Assembly: GCA_934047225.1 (NCBI GenBank)
Contig: OW204001.1
Span: forward strand, 11,764,201 to 11,828,200
Reading direction: 5' to 3'
Length of the DNA stretch: 64,000 bases
DNA from: Ypsolopha sequella
Lineage: Eukaryota; Arthropoda; Insecta; Lepidoptera; Ypsolophidae
Of the stretch, positions 24,141 to 36,254 are shown one piece after another. The notes under the pieces were generated by a model, which was not told the origin of the DNA, searched no databases, and saw nothing but the letters and a program-made list of their open reading frames with translations. A program made the position numbers and the translations under genes. The first letter of the stretch is position 1. Each line of letters starts with the position of its first letter.

Positions 24141-24199
24141 GGGACTCCGACCCTTAATGACTTCGGTAACTAGTGTTGACCTAAATCCGCCAGCTGTCG

Positions 24200-24370
24200 G
24201 AATTTTTTAATATGACGGCCGTTTTATGTCACATTTTGTACGATGTTTATTTTGGTATAAGTTTTATTGTCTAAAACCTAATATAACTCAAATGAAATAA
24301 TATTTAGATCATAGTTTAGGCCTATATTTGCGATTTTATTGTTTCCAGGAAAATGCAAGTAATCGTGTAT
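24200..24370 (+). repeat. Dispersed repeat family E, copy 1
   Basis: GTTTATTTTGGTATAAGTTTT, GATCATAGTTTAGGCCTAT and GCGATTTTATTG recur, reversed, at 47690-47840. Not coding. Confidence 0.55.
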
Positions 24371-24854
24371 TGAACCACCGTAATATTAAGATCAAATAGT
24401 GAAATATAACATATATTTTTATCAAAATTTTATCATCACAATTTCACGGTTCAAAATTAATTTGAATAGTAACAAAATAGGGAGAACCCCGCCTTAAGTA
24501 ATAAAACACATAAATTTAGTTTTTGTTTTATTTATAAAAACATTTTCATATACATTTGGGACGGTCAATATCTACATATTTATTTATACATAAGTTAATA
24601 AATGCTTATTTAAGTAATGAACGATATTTTGGTAAGTCAATATTTAATGTCAAATTGTTTTTGAGATTCTAAACAGTCGTAGTGTTATCATTTTAATAAT
24701 AAACAATTCTGCATAGAATAAATAAATAACGAACTAATACAACAATACACTCTATTTTATTTTGTACGTAATTTATTTGTATTTTTGTTTTAGTTATTTC
24801 GTGCAACTTATCTCAATTGAAGTTGAGAAAATATCAAATTTGTCAATTGCCAAT

Positions 24855-25055
24855 TTACTCAATAGAAGCAGGCACAACTGGAATTTCGGTCCCCATTTCA
24901 GGAACTTCTAAAAATCTACAAATATTGTCACATGCATTTTTTTTAAACGTATGTGGTGTCACTTGTCTTGTAAAGTTGATGAAGTGGTATCCTGGACACG
25001 GCACCAAATCAGAATTTGCCTTTGACCCAGGTGTTAGAGAGAGATACACATTCAT
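24855..25055 (-). other. Protein-like ORF inside the Ly6-type 3' UTR (unassigned)
   Basis: On the same strand as the Ly6-type gene, 38 bases below its stop, a 66-codon ORF has balanced, protein-like composition, including VPCPGYHFINFTRQ and NACDNICRFLEVPEM. A TAG lies six codons upstream. Joining it to exon 3 through either nearby AG hits a stop within two codons, so it is not an in-frame alternative end of the Ly6 protein. No family was recognised. It may be a relic of an older coding exon or transposon, or chance. Confidence 0.25.
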
Positions 25056-25092
25056 ATTTACATCGTCATGCTACACTGAAAAGAACAAAGCC

Positions 25093-25322
25093 TTAGTGTG
25101 AGTAATAGAGATAGGAGATGAGGGCAGCCAAGGCAGCGAGAGGGAGAGAGGCTGTGATGGAGCCAGCCCCGTTGCAGCCCTCCTTGTCGCACACACTGCA
25201 ATGCTTAATCTGCTTGCCGATGTCTCCAGGGGTGTTCTTGGCGAATTGGTCAAAAAGACGGCAGGTGTGGTTCAGGTCAGCTGGATTGGCGTCAAGGCAG
25301 GTACGGATCACTGTGCCAGTCT
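25093..25322 (-). CDS. Ly6-type gene, coding exon 4 (Cys-Asn end and GPI signal)
   Basis: The acceptor GTTTTCAG lies just above 25322 and the stop TAA is at 25095-25093. A second AG two bases further in would shift the frame, so the first is used. Residues 88-162 hold VIRTC, HTC, the CSVC pair, EGCN, and then a hydrophobic C-terminus (ASLPLAALAALISYLYY), matching the end of GPI-anchored Ly6 proteins. The N-H-T sequon (N104) is here. The 3' UTR follows; the nearest minus-strand AATAAA is at about 24777-24772, giving a UTR of roughly 300-340 nt. Confidence 0.9.
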
Positions 25323-25583
25323 CTGAAAACGTAAAAGAGAATGATCAATATCTGCTTGTCAGAAAAAAATCTTAGTCATTGAACGAGCGAGCGGAGCGAG
25401 CAAAGTTCTCCGAGTCTACTTGAACAATCCAGCGTTTGTACGAGTATGTATGAATGAATGTCTGTCTGAAGATAACTCTGCTATCGTTGATTGGAACGTC
25501 ATGAAATTCGGTAGGCGAGTAAATGAGACAAAATTAATTTTTAAGGCTAATTATTTATAATGAGTTTGTACACCAGTACTTAC

Positions 25584-25698
25584 GTAGCGTTAGCTTGTGG
25601 CAGTATCTGGAGGCACCAGAGATGCCATCCTGGATACCGGGGAAGACTGGGAGAAGGTACTGACGGTTGAAGTTTACAGAGTCTTGCGAGTTGCATTC
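25584..25698 (-). CDS. Ly6-type gene, coding exon 3 (central loop)
   Basis: The acceptor TTCTAG precedes 25698 and the donor C|GTAAGTAC follows 25584. The 115 bp give 38 codons (residues 49-86) plus one base: an ECNSQD start, a variable loop, and RYCHKL. The single cysteines C50 and C81 fit the fourth and fifth Ly6 cysteines. It ends in phase 1, and the C joins AG of the next exon to make Gln87. Confidence 0.87.
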
Positions 25699-26723
25699 CT
25701 AGAACAAACGAAATATTTGAAACTGTGATTACTGTACTACATATTAAGGGGTGTGTCAAAAAAGGGGACAAAACTTCTAATCGTCTGTCTGTTTATAGAA
25801 TTTTGTATGCATATGTAAAAATACAGTAGGGCGTCAAAAAAATCGAGGTCATGCCATGCACGTGTGAAATTAGTTTTCAATTAAATAAAAAAAGACATGT
25901 ACCATATTGTTACAATGATTATGAGGTACCATCGGGGAAAGTTCCACTGTCCCACTTTTCGTTTATGCAATCGTGAGGGGAACAAAAATTGGGTCAGTGC
26001 AATGTTTTGTACCTACATCAATAACAATCAAGTCTCTTTAGGCCCAGCTTCTTTAAGAAACTGGTGTAAATATCATTATTATGAATTAATACGTCAGCTG
26101 TCTATCTCCTCTGGGAGACAGGCGTGTGTATGTATGTATGTATGTATCAAATAGGGCACATACTCATAGTAGTTCAATGGAGTGTCTTTAGTAGCTGGAC
26201 ATACGAGCTGGGAATTTGATATTTGGTGACTTATCGGCAGACCTAATCTTAATGCTCTCGTCTCCATAAAAATATACCATTGCAAAGCACAAAAGTTTTT
26301 GAATATTTGAAAAATTCCTATTATTACCGAAGTTAGCGATAGCAATATTTATCTCTTTTTATTAGTATTAAATCGTTTTGGATGACGACTCGATACATGC
26401 CGTTAAGCTCACTTTGATTGCCAATAACTGAGTAATTATTTGAAATATCGATAAAATAATTTTACTACTCTTGAATTAATAACACTTGTACTTATAGTTT
26501 CACATTATTTATGTTAACTCCCAACCGGTTTCAGATTTTACTCCATTTTCAAGGGAAGATGTTAATTAAAATATTTCACTGGAGTCAGTGAAATATTATT
26601 ATGTAATTCAAGTTTCACCAAGTGGCGACAATCGCAAGTATAAATTTTGTTTTAATTTTACTACTGTTTTTAAACGCAATTGGTTTTCATAAAAATCTTC
26701 ATGTAGAGACGACGTCATTGTGG

Positions 26724-26931
26724 ATATATTGTAAATAAAACAAATTCTTGGTACCTGTTCCACTTTTTTATATATTACACTAGCGACCGGTTTCGTTATA
26801 ATAACATCGTCAGGCTTTTTATATATGGCTACGAATCATGAGATGGAATATTCCGTCTTTGTTTACATTTGTGATGTGACATGTGGAACAGGTACCAAGA
26901 ATTTGTTTTATTTACAATATATTCCAAATGT
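26724..26931. mobile_element. MITE with about 39-bp terminal inverted repeats (intron 2)
   Basis: Left arm 26724-26762 and right arm 26883-26924 are reverse complements (AAACAAATTCTTGGTACCTG). The inside holds GCGACCGGTTTCGTTATAAT. It lies in intron 2 of the Ly6-type gene. Confidence 0.65.
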
Positions 26932-27350
26932 TCCATCAAGAACCAACAACGACAAGTATCAATTTAATTGTGGATAGCCAATGTGCTGAGGCCAAAGTTG
27001 CTTTACAGTTGGTTCTTCAGTGTAAATAATTGTACTCGTAGATAACGTTATTGATGTTTCTCAGCGAAGTAACGATAAGTATCAGAGTCACGATGGCGTG
27101 TAAATTATAAATACTGACACCTTTATATCAAGGTGACGTCGATGACTTCATGATGACCATTTGTGACTCATTTGGCATATTATTATGGGTGCACAAAAAA
27201 CATCTTGCTATCAATTTGTTGTTGAATTTGTTTAGTAAAACCTGAATTCAATTTGCTTACTAGGTATAAACAATCAGACTCAATTAATTATTAAATTATT
27301 AATTTGTTTTCTTATAAACAGTCGAACTACTCGTATATTGAATACATAAT

Positions 27351-27538
27351 TATGTTATAACCATCGAAATAAATAAGGAATGGAAGTATAAACGCGCTTG
27401 AAAATTGACGCCACTAAATAATTGCCACGGTGGGCATGTGCTTAGTTATAAGTGCTGCACGTCAAGCAGTCTCGTGACAGCTGTGCGTGAACTATGTCGT
27501 CGAGTAAAGTTCCTTATTATTTCGATGGTTATAACATA
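27351..27538. mobile_element. MITE with about 29-bp terminal inverted repeats (intron 2)
   Basis: TATGTTATAACCATCGAAAT at 27351 pairs with ATTTCGATGGTTATAACATA ending at 27538. It is 188 bp and has no coding content. Confidence 0.65.
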
Positions 27539-28166
27539 TTTATGCTTTAAAACTGCTACAATATGGAAAAAGTAAAAAGATAAAGAGCTTGTTCCCGTAA
27601 ATTTCCTTATAGCTACGTGTCAGTACAATATTTGCATCTATTCTGTTACTGAATCAAAATAATCTACCAAATAGATGGTACAAACAAATGAAAAAAAACA
27701 TCGCTTGTAAAGAATAGCCTCACTGGATTGCCAGACTGAACAATTGCAGAGGTAAATTTTCCGAGACTTGGGTCGCCAATGGCGAAAGAAGTACTAGTAA
27801 TGAAATAATGAAATGAAATGCAATATATTTATTTATGTAAGGTAGATATAACAGATACACTTATTACAGGTCGGTTTTAATGTAATTTAAGTAATTAAAT
27901 TATAAATGTTTATAGGTAATAGTTTTATGTAATAAATAAAAATATGAGGAAATACACAGGGAAATAATTAAGGTTGGGTTTACTAAATTTAATAAAAAAA
28001 AAAATACACTTGAATAAAATAAAAATATAGGAATAAGGAATAAATAATATTATAAATATTGTAATACATTAGGTATAATAAATATATGCCTAACTCCGCC
28101 CATTCGATTAGTCTCTTAGAGAGTACATTGCTACCTTTAGATAATAAACTTAACCATTTTACTCAC

Positions 28167-28249
28167 AACCAAGAATTTGTTGGCTTGGAAGGGATCCTTG
28201 CACTCCGGGAACGACTGTGAGTTGCACTGGAAACAGCGAAGACATGATC
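28167..28249 (-). CDS. Ly6-type gene, coding exon 2 (first finger)
   Basis: The exon has a clear acceptor (TTTTTTCCAG before 28249) and donor (GTT|GTGAGT at 28166). Its 83 bp give two bases to finish the split glycine and then 27 codons: residues 22-48, with the CLRCFQCNSQ start and a further cysteine in PECKDPF. The C-x2-C followed by Asn-Ser is the usual beginning of an insect Ly6 domain. It ends in phase 0. Confidence 0.87.
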
Positions 28250-31200
28250 CTGGAAAAAATATACATCACTGTTTGTAGTATTATTTATAAAATATATAAT
28301 ATCTGGTATTTGGCGATGTTCACAATGCAGGAAGATTTAAGGCGACAACTACGGTCACCAGCTGGGTGCGTGCGTCTCAATCTGTCACACGACTCGTCCC
28401 GCACTGATCTCTTTGTCATTCGTAAGAGATCAAGCTGCGAACGTGCTCAAATACCTATATATCTAAATAAATAATTACAAAATTGTTATAACTAAAATTC
28501 TACAATAATAATCAAGAAATCCCATTTGTTGTTACATTATCTTAAATTTGACCAAGTTTTAATTCGTTTCGTTGCTTATTTAATTAATAAAATCAAATCT
28601 TAGTCTTAATTTGGACCTTGCTGAAGGTACCATTATTTGAAATGTTATACAAACTGAATTCCTTTTTTGAATTCCTGAAAAACTTTTTTTGCTTTTCCTT
28701 TTTTTTTATGACGCGGAATCTGTCAGTTTAAGATCCTACTACACAATAACAAAACTCACAACAATAAAACCGTGGAAAAAAGCTAGTAAATTGTTAAATA
28801 TATTGTGAAAAGCGACCCCCATGCACGACTATAAAACAAACTTATACGAGTAGTAGCCCAGTCAATTTAGGAATGTTTGTATGGAGTAGGTCGAATTAAA
28901 TGTACACTGGGTGACAATTGGCAATACAACGTGTAACAGAAAGGTGTAACCATATTTGAAGAGCTTATTCAGTCAATGGTATAGAACAACTTTTACTATG
29001 GAGCCAACCCTGAAATCTCAAAAAAAAACTGTCCTTCCATACATTTCGGCCGAGCGGCATTGCATTTTTCTATGAAACAGAAAAAAGAAATCGAGATACA
29101 GGTTTTGTTCTATAGTAAAAGTTATTCTATACCATTGACTGAATAGCTCTTCAAATATGGTTACGCCTTTCTGTTACACGTTGTATATCCGTAAACTAAG
29201 TGAAAAATTAAACTTCAAAAAAATCTGATAAATATGTTTTAAATGGAGCACGTTAATTATAGCATGGCTAAGAACAATATTAGTAAGTTTAGGAGTCTAA
29301 TTATTTTAATAAAATATTGAAAAAATATGTGTCAATAATATGAAAATACTATTATTTCCATATGTTCTGTGATTATTTACGAAGTCATTTTACTAGTGTA
29401 TATTTAATTCGACCTCAAATCTTTTATTTACTGGACTATAGATAAAATCAACCAACTTGTGTTAAATTTAGATATGACGGTGCAAGTAGAACGCTGGGCC
29501 ATAAATATGTATGTTGTCCTATTTCTCGTTCGAGATGTGTTTACAGTCTCAGAAACTATACACGCTTGACTTAATATTGGGACGAGTATGGGAACTATAT
29601 AGTATATTTTGTTAGCTCTGAAATAACAAATGTATGATAAGAATAAATGAATTTATTTATTATTCCTCGAAATTTTCATCAAGCATCGATATGTGATTCA
29701 AATGTTTTCCACAGGTACATATTCCATATACAATACAATGCTTATCTAAAGTTACTTTAGAATAGAATAACTAAAAAACATCAAGTAAAAATCTAAGGCA
29801 AAAGATGTCGCTACTTTGGTCTTAACTTTGTAGTCGGTTTGGATTTACTATAATAATAATATATAAAAACAAAACTTTTGTAGGGTTATGTGTAAAATGA
29901 ACATGTTGAAATAAAACCTTATCGATATCTTTACAAATAAAAACATAACAATAGACAACATAATACTTATATGTATTCACTTAAGAGAATTATTTTATGT
30001 AGATAAGCACAAAACTGGAGTCGTATTATACTCTTAATTGAAAAAGCTAATTTCACGGATCTGGCAACGTTGGAAACTGCAATAAATTGTGTTGATAGAT
30101 GATAAGTCAAGGCAATCAGGTCAGTTGAGCCTTATCGACCAACATGAGCTACAAACTATAATACCTATAGACTCCTACGTATTTACGTACCTGGGTAAAG
30201 TAAGGTTTACACTGCGCTAAGAATGTGAATAATAATTAATGAAGACTTTCAAATAAGCAAAGTAAAAGTAGAAGCTCTTTGTAAGGCTCAAATTGTTAAG
30301 ACTTGTTCTGATTTGCATGGATTCTTTTGCAAACTTAAAGAAACCGCATAAAACTTTTGCAATTGCAACAAAATCTTTTATCGGTCGCTTTAACGTCATT
30401 TCATTTGTGAGATTCGGTCAGAGTAAGAAGATTTGGGGAAACGAAGTTGCAAAACTTAAATTTATCTCTTTATTTTTGTAGAAATTCAATTTCTTGAAGT
30501 AGGTCATGTGTGCATTTCCGATTATATTTTGCTTGTTACCAGCAATTTTTCAGCTTCTCTGCGCAAACTGAAATAGTTATTCAGCTATAGTTACCAGTAA
30601 CTGGTAAAAAATGCATTCAATTCCGTTCAGTGGATTTCTAGTAATATGCAAATATGTGACTGAAAGAATACCGTATTTCCAAATAAGCTAATCAAATCCT
30701 GCATCTGATTTTGAAGACCTACTAATTATGAACTTAGAATAAAAATACCTCCGGTTTTAATTAACTCCAGCAACTGAAGTTCTCTCATATAATATTTGCC
30801 TGTATATAATGAAGAAGAAATTGTGCAATGTATAAATAGATAATTAATTTACTCGCTTTAGTTACATAGAAATTATTTTATTTTATTTTATTAATAAGAT
30901 ATGTATAACAGATTACTGCAAAATTTCTAAAAATAATATAACAACTATTTGGACAAGGCTCCTTTCCAATTTCCAATCAATCAAACATACATAATAATTT
31001 GCGTTAAGAACGGTTATAAAGTCAACTGATCAAGAATTCAATGACTTAATTTTTTGTTGATTGCAAGGCAATTGAAGGATTGAGAGAAACCCCTTCTTAT
31101 AAAACTTATTTCGATGGTGTCCAGGCAAGGTCCAAAATAAACTTTTCTAATAATCATAAACAGGATATGCCTACAAAAGAAACTCAGCCAGAGAGTATTA

Positions 31201-31519
31201 AACACGGTCCAGCAAACAAATAAGACGAATGAAGATATAGGTAAAGATAATAAAAAAGTCAGAAGAACTATATTTATGGCTTTGTTTTTGTGCTTGCGAA
31301 AATGTGATCTAAGAAAAACTGTCAATGAGTTACAATATAATAATAATAATGAGAATAATCAACATTTTATTGCACACAAACATACAGTTAAATACAATTT
31401 AGAATTAAGAGAAATACAGGGCAAAGGCGGCCTTATTTCTGAAAAAAAATTCTTCCAGTCAACAATAAATGATAAAGAGCGATATATGTATGTAAGTATA
31501 ATAAATATAATAGCCTACA
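28250..31519 (-). other. Ly6-type intron 1, part left of the BEL insertion
   Basis: Apart from the MITE at 28925-29185, this AT-rich stretch holds no recognised element, exon or repeat relative. ORFs at 30217-30481 and 31038-31536 overlap on opposite strands and look random. Confidence 0.5.
28925..29185. mobile_element. MITE with about 65-bp terminal inverted repeats (intron 1)
   Basis: TACAACGTGTAACAGAAAGG at 28925 mirrors CCTTTCTGTTACACGTTGTA ending at 29185. Pairing continues through CAGTCAATGGTATAGAA. TA-rich flanks suit a Tc1/mariner-type element. Confidence 0.75.
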
Positions 31520-31524
31520 TACAC

Positions 31525-32211
31525 TGTTCAGAATAAAATGTATATTTCGGAACGCATCCATCAATGGTCTATATATTTTGTCTATGGACTTGGAGCTGTC
31601 AAAAACGAGGGACGTGGAATTTTCTTGGTATAGATCGCGGACGATTTTAATATGTGTTATTAAGGGCTTAACCCAAGGGAAATCGGTGCGGACATCGTAA
31701 GAAACAGTATTCGATCAAGGGCTGAAGATATTTTGGCGTGAAGGCCACTTTTGAGTGTATTTCCTGTGTGTGTGAAATAACCTATATCCACGCGGTGTGC
31801 GACAAGTGGACTTGTCATTTACCATTTTTTCTGGGTTCGGATGCATCCCGGGGTAGGAGGGTTGTGTTTAGATTCATCGTGGAAGGTGATCTACGTGTCA
31901 CGGCACCGACACGCCTTGGTCTCCGCAGCGAAGGGTCTTCGTGCGAGGACTACTTGATGAGGTCATCATACAACTGTCTGGTAGGACATTTTATATTAAA
32001 TATTAGATCATAAGATACTTGTATACTATAAATCTGGGACAGCTATGGGCCCCTGCTCCAGCTGCAAGTATCGCCCTTTAGCATACAATTAGTGGTGTCT
32101 GAGCGTGGTTATGGAATCCTCGCACCAGTGACGTCGATGCCCGTCACTAGTCAGTATTACTACTTTTTATATGCTACAATTTCTGGTAGCAACGAGCGTT
32201 TATATCAAACA
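31525..32211 (+). repeat. BEL/Pao left LTR
   Basis: 687 bp, TGTTCAG...TCAAACA, identical to the right LTR. The 91-codon ORF inside (31738-32013) recurs identically in the other LTR and is not a gene. Positions 32100-32156 resemble part of the RTE-like repeat family present elsewhere in the window. Confidence 0.95.
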
Positions 32212-32832
32212 AGTTTTGGTAGCAGAGCGTGGTTAATCCCAACTTTGGTTTATATACATTTAAACAGCGGAACTGGGCGGCCCCAGTGTCATTGAACTGT
32301 TAACATAGCTAGGCTATTTACATGTACATGTAGCAATTACAAATTGGATTTGTTTAGTGCTTTGAGTAGATAATTGATTACCGGAGGGTACCACATTGAT
32401 GTGGTTCAGTAATATCAGTATAAATTGTTAATTTAGTACATATCAAGTGTTCTTGTATTGCAATAACATTATATCATATAACGGTTTATATTATAGATTG
32501 GAAATCAACTTGTTAGCTAATATACGGTTATCTTGGCTTGAATTTATGTACTTACAAGCATGTATACAAGTGCATAGTGGAATGTGCATTCGGGTTTGTG
32601 TGTATTGTATACACCAAATATAATTTAAATTTGGTAATATAGAATTAGGTAGGAACCTATTTGTTTGTTTAGTATTGACGGACAGTACATACATTGGTAA
32701 TTGGGAATTAATTTTGCTAATTAAATTCTATTTATAGGTAGGGTACCTATTGAGCAGTGCTTCTGTATTTTGTGCCGTGTCAGGGTGTTTGCTAAATAGT
32801 TTTTATTTATACATTTCCCGGTTCATTGCGGC
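32212..32832 (+). other. BEL/Pao 5' leader with probable primer-binding site
   Basis: This is the stretch between the left LTR and gag. It opens with AGTTTTGGTAGCAGAGCGTGG directly after the LTR, the position of the tRNA primer-binding site in BEL elements; the tRNA was not identified. The rest is AT-rich, has no ORF of note, and would hold packaging signals. Confidence 0.6.
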
Positions 32833-34686
32833 ATGATGTCCAAGTCTCACAAGGCTGCGTTGGCGAAAGAGCTCCGCTGGTTTACAACCGTCCAGGGATT
32901 GCTTTCTCGTTCGGATCGCGACAATGCAATCCTGGAGAGAGCCGAGCGGATGCATCAGCGGCTGGCTGATGCAGAGGCGGCTGTGGCAGCACTGCAGGAA
33001 AGTGACGAGCCTTTGAAGAGGTATGTTACGGATTTAGCTCAGATAATGGAAATTTATGATGATGTAACTGAGGCGGCCTCCATGATCAAAAAGCGACAAT
33101 CGGGCAGCCCGGTTGTTAGCGCACCTAGACCAACAGATGGCGCCACTGGTAAGATGCTGGTTATAAAGTCAAATATTGTTGCTGATCTAAAGAGGCAAAA
33201 TTCAGGAGGTCCTGTAGTTGTCACGCCTCAACCGGTAGATGGCGTGTCTAGTAGTTTGGCTAATTTAAAACTAAATAAATTCAATGGGAAAATGGAAGAA
33301 TGGGTTTCATATAGGAATATGTTTACGTCATTAATAAATTCTAGGGTAGATTTATCAAAGGGGCAAAAGATGGCATATTTGATGTCAACATTGGAGGGCG
33401 AAGCAAGGTTGCTCATCCAGCACCTCAGGGTAGAGGATGATCATTATGATATAGCGTGGGGCTTATTAAATGATAGGTATCAGAACATGCGCTTATTGGC
33501 GGATGCGCATGCGTCTCAATTGTTGACGTTACCTAGGGTAACCGACTGGGCCCAACTAAGGTTGCAGTTGCTGACCCCGGTCACTGTGGCGTGTAATGCC
33601 CTTAGAACATTAGGTTTACCGGTGGACGAGTGGTCGTTCTTACTCGTTCACATTATTTTAGGTAGGTTGCCTAATGATGTGAGGTCACGTTTTGAGCGGG
33701 TGTCCGCAGAAAAAGATGGCAGCACTGTGCCTAAATTTACGGACTTAATGAGGTTTCTTGAATATGAAGCTAGGGTAGCAGAAACATCACAACCGGACTT
33801 GGCGCCATCTGGGGCGCCATCATTTTCGTCTGCTGGCTCATCGGAATGTGGGGAGCCCAGACAACCGCAGCAGTCGCGGGGACGCGATATGACGCGTTTA
33901 GCGGCGGTCGCCGTGGTCGAGAGGTCATCGACCTGTTTACAGTGTGGCCATACGGGGCATGACCTGCTGAGATGTCAGCAGTGGCGAAACCTGCACGTCA
34001 CCGAGCGGCGACGCATAGTGAAGCGTAAGGGCCTGTGTTTTGGTTGCTTGGGCAATCATTTTGAACGTAATTGTCCCGAGCCACGACGTTGCAGTGTTTG
34101 TGAGGGGCCTCACCATTTATTGTTGTGTGCCAACAGATCTGAAGCGGCTTCACCGGTCCCGCAGCGACGGAGCCCTACGGGCGGGGGTGCTTCAGGGAGA
34201 ACTCCCCCCCCCTTGGACAACGGGGGTGCGTCAGGGAGAACTTCCCCCCCCTCGGTCCAGGGAAGGCATGCTGTCGGGCAGAGCTCCCCTCCGTCGGAAC
34301 GGAGGACTGCGGCGCGAGGCGCGCCCCCTCACCGGGAGGTGAGTTATGTATTTGCGCGTGGACCCGTAGGGGGCTTGCCTACGGGCTATCACACATATGG
34401 CCATGTTGTGAATTGGGCCCCTACGGGCGGGGGCCAATTGGACTTGGCATGGGCTAGGCCCCCCCTCCCCGCGCCGGTTTTGGTGCCAGCTGGCATGGAG
34501 CACCGTGTTAAGACGGAGTCACGGGGTTACTCACCGCCGTACCGTGAGTACCCGCGGTTAGAGTACCACCCGCCGTACTCAGGGAGAGTTGGAGGCTACG
34601 CTCCCCCCATGGTTGGGATGTGCACACGCCAGCCGTATTATTGCCAGTGGACTGGTCCTGCACTCCTCAGGTGGGGTAGCCTGTAA
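32833..34686 (+). CDS. gag: BEL/Pao Gag polyprotein (617 aa, open)
   Basis: This is the structural capsid/nucleocapsid protein of the BEL element. Residues 25-80 are charged and helical. Residues about 143-300 match the BEL gag domain usually called DUF1759 (LKLNKFNGKMEEWVSYRNMF near the start, LEGEARLLI, LLNDRY). Three zinc knuckles follow: C368-C371-H376-C381, C402-C405-H409-C414, and C420-C423-H427/428-C432. The C-terminal 180 residues are rich in Pro, Gly, Arg and Ser and end at a stop at 34684-34686, where a full element would run on into protease. The start is MM at 32833, the first ATGs in the long frame. It is intact, in contrast to the deleted pol. Confidence 0.92.
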   Translation: MMSKSHKAALAKELRWFTTVQGLLSRSDRDNAILERAERMHQRLADAEAAVAALQESDEPLKRYVTDLAQIMEIYDDVTEAASMIKKRQSGSPVVSAPRPTDGATGKMLVIKSNIVADLKRQNSGGPVVVTPQPVDGVSSSLANLKLNKFNGKMEEWVSYRNMFTSLINSRVDLSKGQKMAYLMSTLEGEARLLIQHLRVEDDHYDIAWGLLNDRYQNMRLLADAHASQLLTLPRVTDWAQLRLQLLTPVTVACNALRTLGLPVDEWSFLLVHIILGRLPNDVRSRFERVSAEKDGSTVPKFTDLMRFLEYEARVAETSQPDLAPSGAPSFSSAGSSECGEPRQPQQSRGRDMTRLAAVAVVERSSTCLQCGHTGHDLLRCQQWRNLHVTERRRIVKRKGLCFGCLGNHFERNCPEPRRCSVCEGPHHLLLCANRSEAASPVPQRRSPTGGGASGRTPPPLDNGGASGRTSPPSVQGRHAVGQSSPPSERRTAARGAPPHREVSYVFARGPVGGLPTGYHTYGHVVNWAPTGGGQLDLAWARPPLPAPVLVPAGMEHRVKTESRGYSPPYREYPRLEYHPPYSGRVGGYAPPMVGMCTRQPYYCQWTGPALLRWGSL

Positions 34687-35584
34687 CTAGCTTGTTCAAG
34701 CCATGAGTACGGAACCGCGGACGGTTCTGTTGCCTACCGCGATGGCTCGCGTCTAGGGCCCCAGGGGGGATTGAGTTAGGGTAAGGGCCCTCCTCGACTT
34801 GGAAAGTCAAGTGGCGCACCGATTAGTTTTGAACCTGGAGGTTTCGTCGGTGCCGCTCCTAGGTATTGATGGACTGGAGTTGAATCAGCGGCTGCAGCCA
34901 TGGTTATAGACAATATTGTCGGCTGGCAGCCTTCTTTGGACTTTCCTCCGTCCATAATCTCATGCACGTCAGGTCTGCATCTGGCAGACCCACGTTTTGT
35001 CATCCGGCCCCAGTCGATGTTTTCCTGGGCGCGGATTTGTTAGGATGGATCCTATTTGGTTTTTAAAAAAGACTCTGGGTTCTTCTTCATTGGTGGAGGT
35101 ATCCACAATTTTGGATATTCGATATTTGATTCGATACTTGGATTATTATGTTCGAACTTAGGAAATGGCTTTCAAATGAACATATACTGTTTGCAGATTT
35201 GGAGGATCCCAATATGATGGTGGTATTATGTTGAAATACCAACCAGTCAATGATATTCATATATTTTGTCCCCAGCCGTGAGTGCAGAGGAGCGTTGGAG
35301 CGCATTGGTACACGGTACGTGTACTTCAGGCGGACCTCATCAAGTTTAGACTTCGAGTTCTGCGCGAGGATCACGCCAGGCTGAAGTGAGCGGTTGCTCG
35401 TTTGAATCCTTTCACGGATTATGAAGGACTTCTGCGTTTTGGAGGCTGATTTTGGAGAGCTGACCTGCCATACGGAAGTCTTCATCCTTTGCTTCTACCC
35501 AAGACGGACCTTTGGTAAATCTGTTGGTGTCGGATTGACACATACGTAAGCGCACGGGGGTTTTTAGCAATCGCAACGCTCGGG
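34687..35584 (+). pseudogene. BEL/Pao pol remnant around the protease
   Basis: Between gag and the integrase remnant no frame stays open. One recognisable piece at about 35009-35065 reads PVDVFLGADLLGW, the sequence found at the end of the BEL aspartic protease, and then stops. Reverse transcriptase and RNase H motifs were looked for and not found. The segment is best read as an internally deleted pol. Confidence 0.65.
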
Positions 35585-36060
35585 TTGTGAAAGCATACCT
35601 TGTGTATTTGTGTGCTTGGCCACCAAGGCCGTTCACTTGGCAGTGGTATCAGCTTTGACTACGGAGGCCTTCGTCGCCGCGTTGGATCGTTTCGTGTCGC
35701 GTAAGGGTTTACCTTCACTTATTCGCTCCGACAATGGCACAAACTACAAAGGTACTGCTAACTATCTAAAAGATGTTGTTAATTTTTTGTTTTGTAAATA
35801 ACTATGCTAGTTTAAGTTAAATCTTCGCCCGGAAAGGGGTAACTTGGCGGTACAGTCCCCCAAATTGCCCTCACTGGGGAGGGAATTTTTTGAAGCTGCC
35901 GTCAAGTCGGCGAAGACCCACCTCCGCTGCGTTATTGGGGAAACTGTTCTAATTTTTGAGGAGCTTGCCACTGTATATTGTTAAGTGGAAGCGGTCCTCA
36001 ACTCTCGTCCTCTCTGTGGTCAGACAGGACTGAGCATCCTAGGGAAGGAAATTTAATTCT
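35585..36060 (+). pseudogene. BEL/Pao integrase remnant
   Basis: The frame at 35610-35801 carries CLATKAVHLAVVSALTTEAF and SDNGTNYKG, the catalytic-core stretch of BEL integrase with one of its acidic residues (the D of SDNGTN). A second frame near 35975-36030 has VEAVLNSRPL, normally downstream in the same protein. Stops and frameshifts separate them, and the N-terminal zinc-binding domain is missing. It cannot make a functional enzyme. Confidence 0.75.
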
Positions 36061-36254
36061 TTGGAAGGATATGAACTTGCTATCCTTGTTTTGGCGCCGG
36101 GGCCGTATATTAAAGTTGTTTTGGCGGAGACGGAACTCCACGCGTCGCAGAGGTGTTGGTCGAAGGTTCGATTTTGTGACGAGCCATGACAACTCTCTCC
36201 CGTCTCCCGGTTGTATGAGCTAGTGGCCTGATTGCTCAGCCCAGAGCGGGGGAC

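Noticed and set aside
31738..32013. 91-codon ORF, repeated identically at 36468-36743
   Set aside because: It lies wholly inside the BEL/Pao LTRs; the duplication is the LTR pair.
34040..34503. ORFs in other frames over the gag 3' part
   Set aside because: Shadows of the GC-rich gag tail; the gag frame alone has zinc knuckles and a conserved domain.
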